Shown: in pieces, positions 60,753 to 64,000 of the stretch | Position numbering within the stretch: position 1 is the stretch's first letter | Layout of the letters: each line of letters opens with the position of its first letter | Assembly: GCA_032209605.1 (NCBI GenBank) | Contig: JASFXZ010000001.1 | Coordinates: forward strand, 39,684,619 to 39,748,618 | Length of the DNA stretch: 64,000 nucleotides | DNA from: Mactromeris polynyma | Taxonomy: Eukaryota; Mollusca; Bivalvia; Venerida; Mactridae | Direction: 5' to 3' | Program-made: the position numbers and the translations under genes | Notes under the pieces: generated by a model | What the model was told of the DNA's origin: nothing | Database searches by the model: none | The model's input: the letters and a program-made list of their open reading frames with translations, nothing else

Positions 60753-63700
60753 CCTCTTCTACTCGTTCCAATGAACCAGCATTATTATTTAATTGTATGC
60801 AGTAACTAATGCATAGTCAATGAACGGAGAAATGTAGGGATTGGGGACAAATACGAAACGGGACATAAATGAACATAACTTCAAGACAGACTAACGGTTC
60901 ATGCGCCCTCTCTTTGCCACGACCACCAGGTCATACGACTTTAAATATTCGCCTAAACATTATTTATGTGAATTATAGACGTCGTTTTGCAAAAATAAGT
61001 CAAATTGAAATAATTCGCAAAATAGTTCAATAAGAGTTTTTATCTCTGAATGCTAATAATACCTTTATCAAGTCATATTACGTTTCCCTCGTCAGTTCGG
61101 AGAGAGAAGTATTTTTTTCTGAATTGATCTTCCTCTAACTTCTTAAAGTTTCAGAAATTGACAGTATAGTTTTTTGAAATTACATGCAGTTTGTAATATA
61201 CGTTACTAGTCAGCGCATTGATTTTTTCCGCAAAAAATATGGTACACTTCCGACGCATGGAAAACACATCATTGAGATAAAGAAGCTTTTATCATACAAA
61301 CTGTACCACAACCATTCAATGACTGTTCATAAATATCTACAAGCCGGTGTGAGAGAGCATCGACTGACCTTGGAATGTGAAATGTGACCTTAGAATATTG
61401 ATTCTTGTAATCAAATTGACAGCTGGTCATTCATCCTACATTTCTGAGAGAAAGTATCACTTGTGTTAGGTTATTTCATGTTATAATTATATTACCGTCT
61501 TATTTCAAGAACGGTTTCCATGTTTGCACTTAAGCCAAAACAATTCACCCAAGTCTGTATACTACTTGAAAAGTATGTCCGCTATCACGGACGTCTTAAA
61601 TGGATGGATATCGTTCCAAATGAAGTTTCGAATGGCTTATATACAAAACGCTTGATTTAATCAGATAAAAAAATATATTTTAATGCTTGTTTACTTACAG
61701 CAAATTAAATGGGGTTAAAGTTTTAATATAAAGGTTAAGTCCAATATTAACGTTAAGTTTGAGACCTCCCAGCAAATTAATCCAACGTATTTATAAACAT
61801 TAATTATGAATTACAATATAACTCTTTATTACGTATTTACTTTGAACAAATAGTTTCTGGAAATTGAAATGTTTGAAAATCGTTCCCACTGCACACTGTT
61901 ACTCGCAAGACGATAATGTTTCAATGATAAAGATCACAATACGTCAGACGCTGGAGAAAAGCTTGCCAAAATTGAGATTCTAGTTTTGCTAAATTCTATT
62001 AATTCGATATCAAGAACCTTTGTCCTAGATTTATCTGATACGTGCTATATTGCGCAGAACAAAGAAATGGAACTCTTGATATACGAGTCATTGAAATATA
62101 AAAAGTATATTGAGTAATGAAATTTCTCGATAAGTGATATACCACCGCCATTATTCAGCGTATGATTAGATAAATATAGCCCGTACGGTATTAATCAGGT
62201 TTGAAAGCTATTACATCTGAGATGATGTGCCGCTCTGATTCCATGAAGTGAAGTTAAACATAAATATATGCGCTGAATTAAGTCTTTCATATCAAGAAAG
62301 ACCAATCGAATATTGCCTAGTATACCGGATTTGATTCTGTAATGCAAACATAATATAAGTTCTTTAACAAGGCAAATATCAATTTCGGCTCAATGATTTC
62401 TAGCTTGTAGCTTACCACATTTCCATTTGCGTATTAACAAAGATAATACTAATTGGTGTTTCAGTAGTGAAGCTGCGGCAAAATTTCGCATATTAATTTC
62501 AAGTGATAAACTTTTCATGAAGAAGTCGAGCAGGACATACGATGAACACAGCCACTCCAAAAGTTCAAGGATGTGTGAATGTGTTTGCACATCGAATTAC
62601 AAGCAAACTACAAAACCAAAAGAGACAAGACACGAACATAAAAATGTGTGAAAATAGACCTATAGCATTGGAAAGGTCAGTGGCAAAACGCCAGTGGGGG
62701 ATTGAACCTGTTTTGATTGTGGACCCACATACACAAATACTACTAATACAAAAATAAAATTAACAGTTTAAATTAAAAAAACATTCGCTGAACAACTCCA
62801 AATAAATTTACAAAGTGGCATAATCTCTTCCTTATTTCAAGGAAACCAGACTCCGGCATATTTCTGCAAACCGATGCCCGCATTTACCGCTTTTGAAATT
62901 GAGAAATATAATTGTATGCACAAATTGCAGTCGAAATGTCTGACGAATCAAAATTATTTCAATTGCTTGTCTAATTTACGATGATTTACAATAGAAGAAA
63001 TGTTATGTTTACGTGTGAAAATTGTGTAATGGTCAGATTAAGAGGAGCTATATCTGTTTGTTCCTCTAAACACTATCTATCAATATGTGGGTTTCATAAT
63101 TCGAACCAAGACCTACCGGAAACCAAAAGTTCTAGATGTAAATGTTTTTGTAATAAGAAATATTTTGTTATGAACAATTAGATTATTACACGAATTTGCA
63201 TACACGAAGCTGCGTTTGGAAAGTGCTGAGATTCCTATAGACCTGGAAAATGCTGACAAAAACAAATGAATAAAGTCCTGTATTGACTCGTAAATTAGCA
63301 ATTAGGGAACGTAATTACACTCAGCAGTCCTTTGGCGCTAAACTACTTCCGCTTTGTGACTGAAGCAATAAAGAGCTTGTAAAACATATTCAAGGCAGGA
63401 AAAAGCGACTTAATTAGTATCGGTGGCATTTATTCCTCTTATGTATAACTTGAGACTTGTTCACGGCATTGAAGATGAGTGGGTAACCAAACCTACTATA
63501 ATGACTATACGACATGCTTAGGGATTAACAACGAAATCAGTGCATGGTCAAATGAAATTTCATCATTTGCCAACGATACTAGTTCAACATAAAAGTAATT
63601 TATGTATGTGTATTGCGTAATGAAAGAAAAAATCATCCATTCACTAATTCGCTGTCTGGTATATCTAATATAAGACTCAAGGTAATAATGGTTTATTATC

Positions 63701-64000
63701 AGCAAATTAATAATATAACCGCAGACACTATAACTTAGCTTTTCTTGCACACCGTACAATATATTTTGACGCATATACAACTGACAACCCGCCTTATAAG
63801 CTCAAAGGATGGAGGTACATATATGTGACGTATGGTATCCGCTGCAATTTGATTGCAAGTAATACATAACAATTCTGGGAAAAGACAGAGCAGGTCGGGC
63901 CATGCTCATCAATATAAACCACAAAGAAAAAGGAGCACACCTACACGGAGGAGGCACACAACAATATCAAATGGGCCGGGAGGCACACGCATGTATCAAA
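60753..64000. other. Intergenic, no gene seen
   Basis: AT-rich; short frames on both strands lack motifs. From about 63880 base composition becomes more GC-rich, with AGGAGGCACAC-like repeats, perhaps the start of an element beyond the right edge. Confidence 0.35.

Overview
This window is animal nuclear DNA: AT-rich, gene-poor and full of decayed transposable elements, minisatellites and tRNA-derived SINEs, with GT-AG introns. The mix of repeats (tRNA-headed SINEs with a long body, Tc1 DD34E elements, Ty3/gypsy pieces, a LINE ending in short TTCTG repeats, large minisatellite arrays) resembles what I know of mollusc genomes, bivalves in particular. That placement is an inference; no rRNA, mitochondrial or other marker gene is present to test it.

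The only host protein-coding gene I can support is a rhodopsin-type (class A) G-protein-coupled receptor on the minus strand, split into three coding exons (27330-27544, 20843-21020, 19357-20118). The exons join in frame into a 384-residue seven-helix protein. A splice acceptor just before the start codon implies at least one further 5' noncoding exon at higher coordinates. It is peptide-receptor-like, but several normally conserved switch residues differ.

Layout. 1-2269: 3' two-thirds of a LINE with an open reverse transcriptase frame running off the left edge. 3588-3775: remnant of a Tc1 transposase. 5517-7051: a Tc1 element complete from end to end but with a broken transposase. 8034-9061: a 198-bp tandem duplication, then a SINE with target-site duplication. 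10205-12374: a SINE piece, the tail of a gypsy integrase, a possible LTR, and a second copy of the same SINE family with its own target-site duplication. 13252-13866: an old duplicated repeat. 18965-27551: the receptor gene; its introns hold SINE remnants, a gypsy RT fragment, a 42-bp minisatellite, a pogo-like MITE and a 130-bp repeat. 28631-28762: a hairpin MITE. 31409-32294: a 26-bp satellite. 33911-34665: a 59-bp satellite that looks derived from a SINE body. 37504-39103: two copies of a 310-bp repeat carrying a spaced octamer and CCAAT motif. 41325-41575: the SINE resembling the 59-bp satellite. 43232-52010: old repeats and a second, decayed LINE end. 57775-58344: an old repeat ending in a 38-bp minisatellite. 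The rest, to 64000, is AT-rich sequence in which I see no gene.

There is no operon, CRISPR array or defence cluster here, and I did not find a convincing new biological system. The points most worth following are the atypical receptor, the apparent birth of a satellite from a SINE, the repeated octamer/CCAAT module, and an 85-bp piece present twice in inverted orientation with one mismatch.
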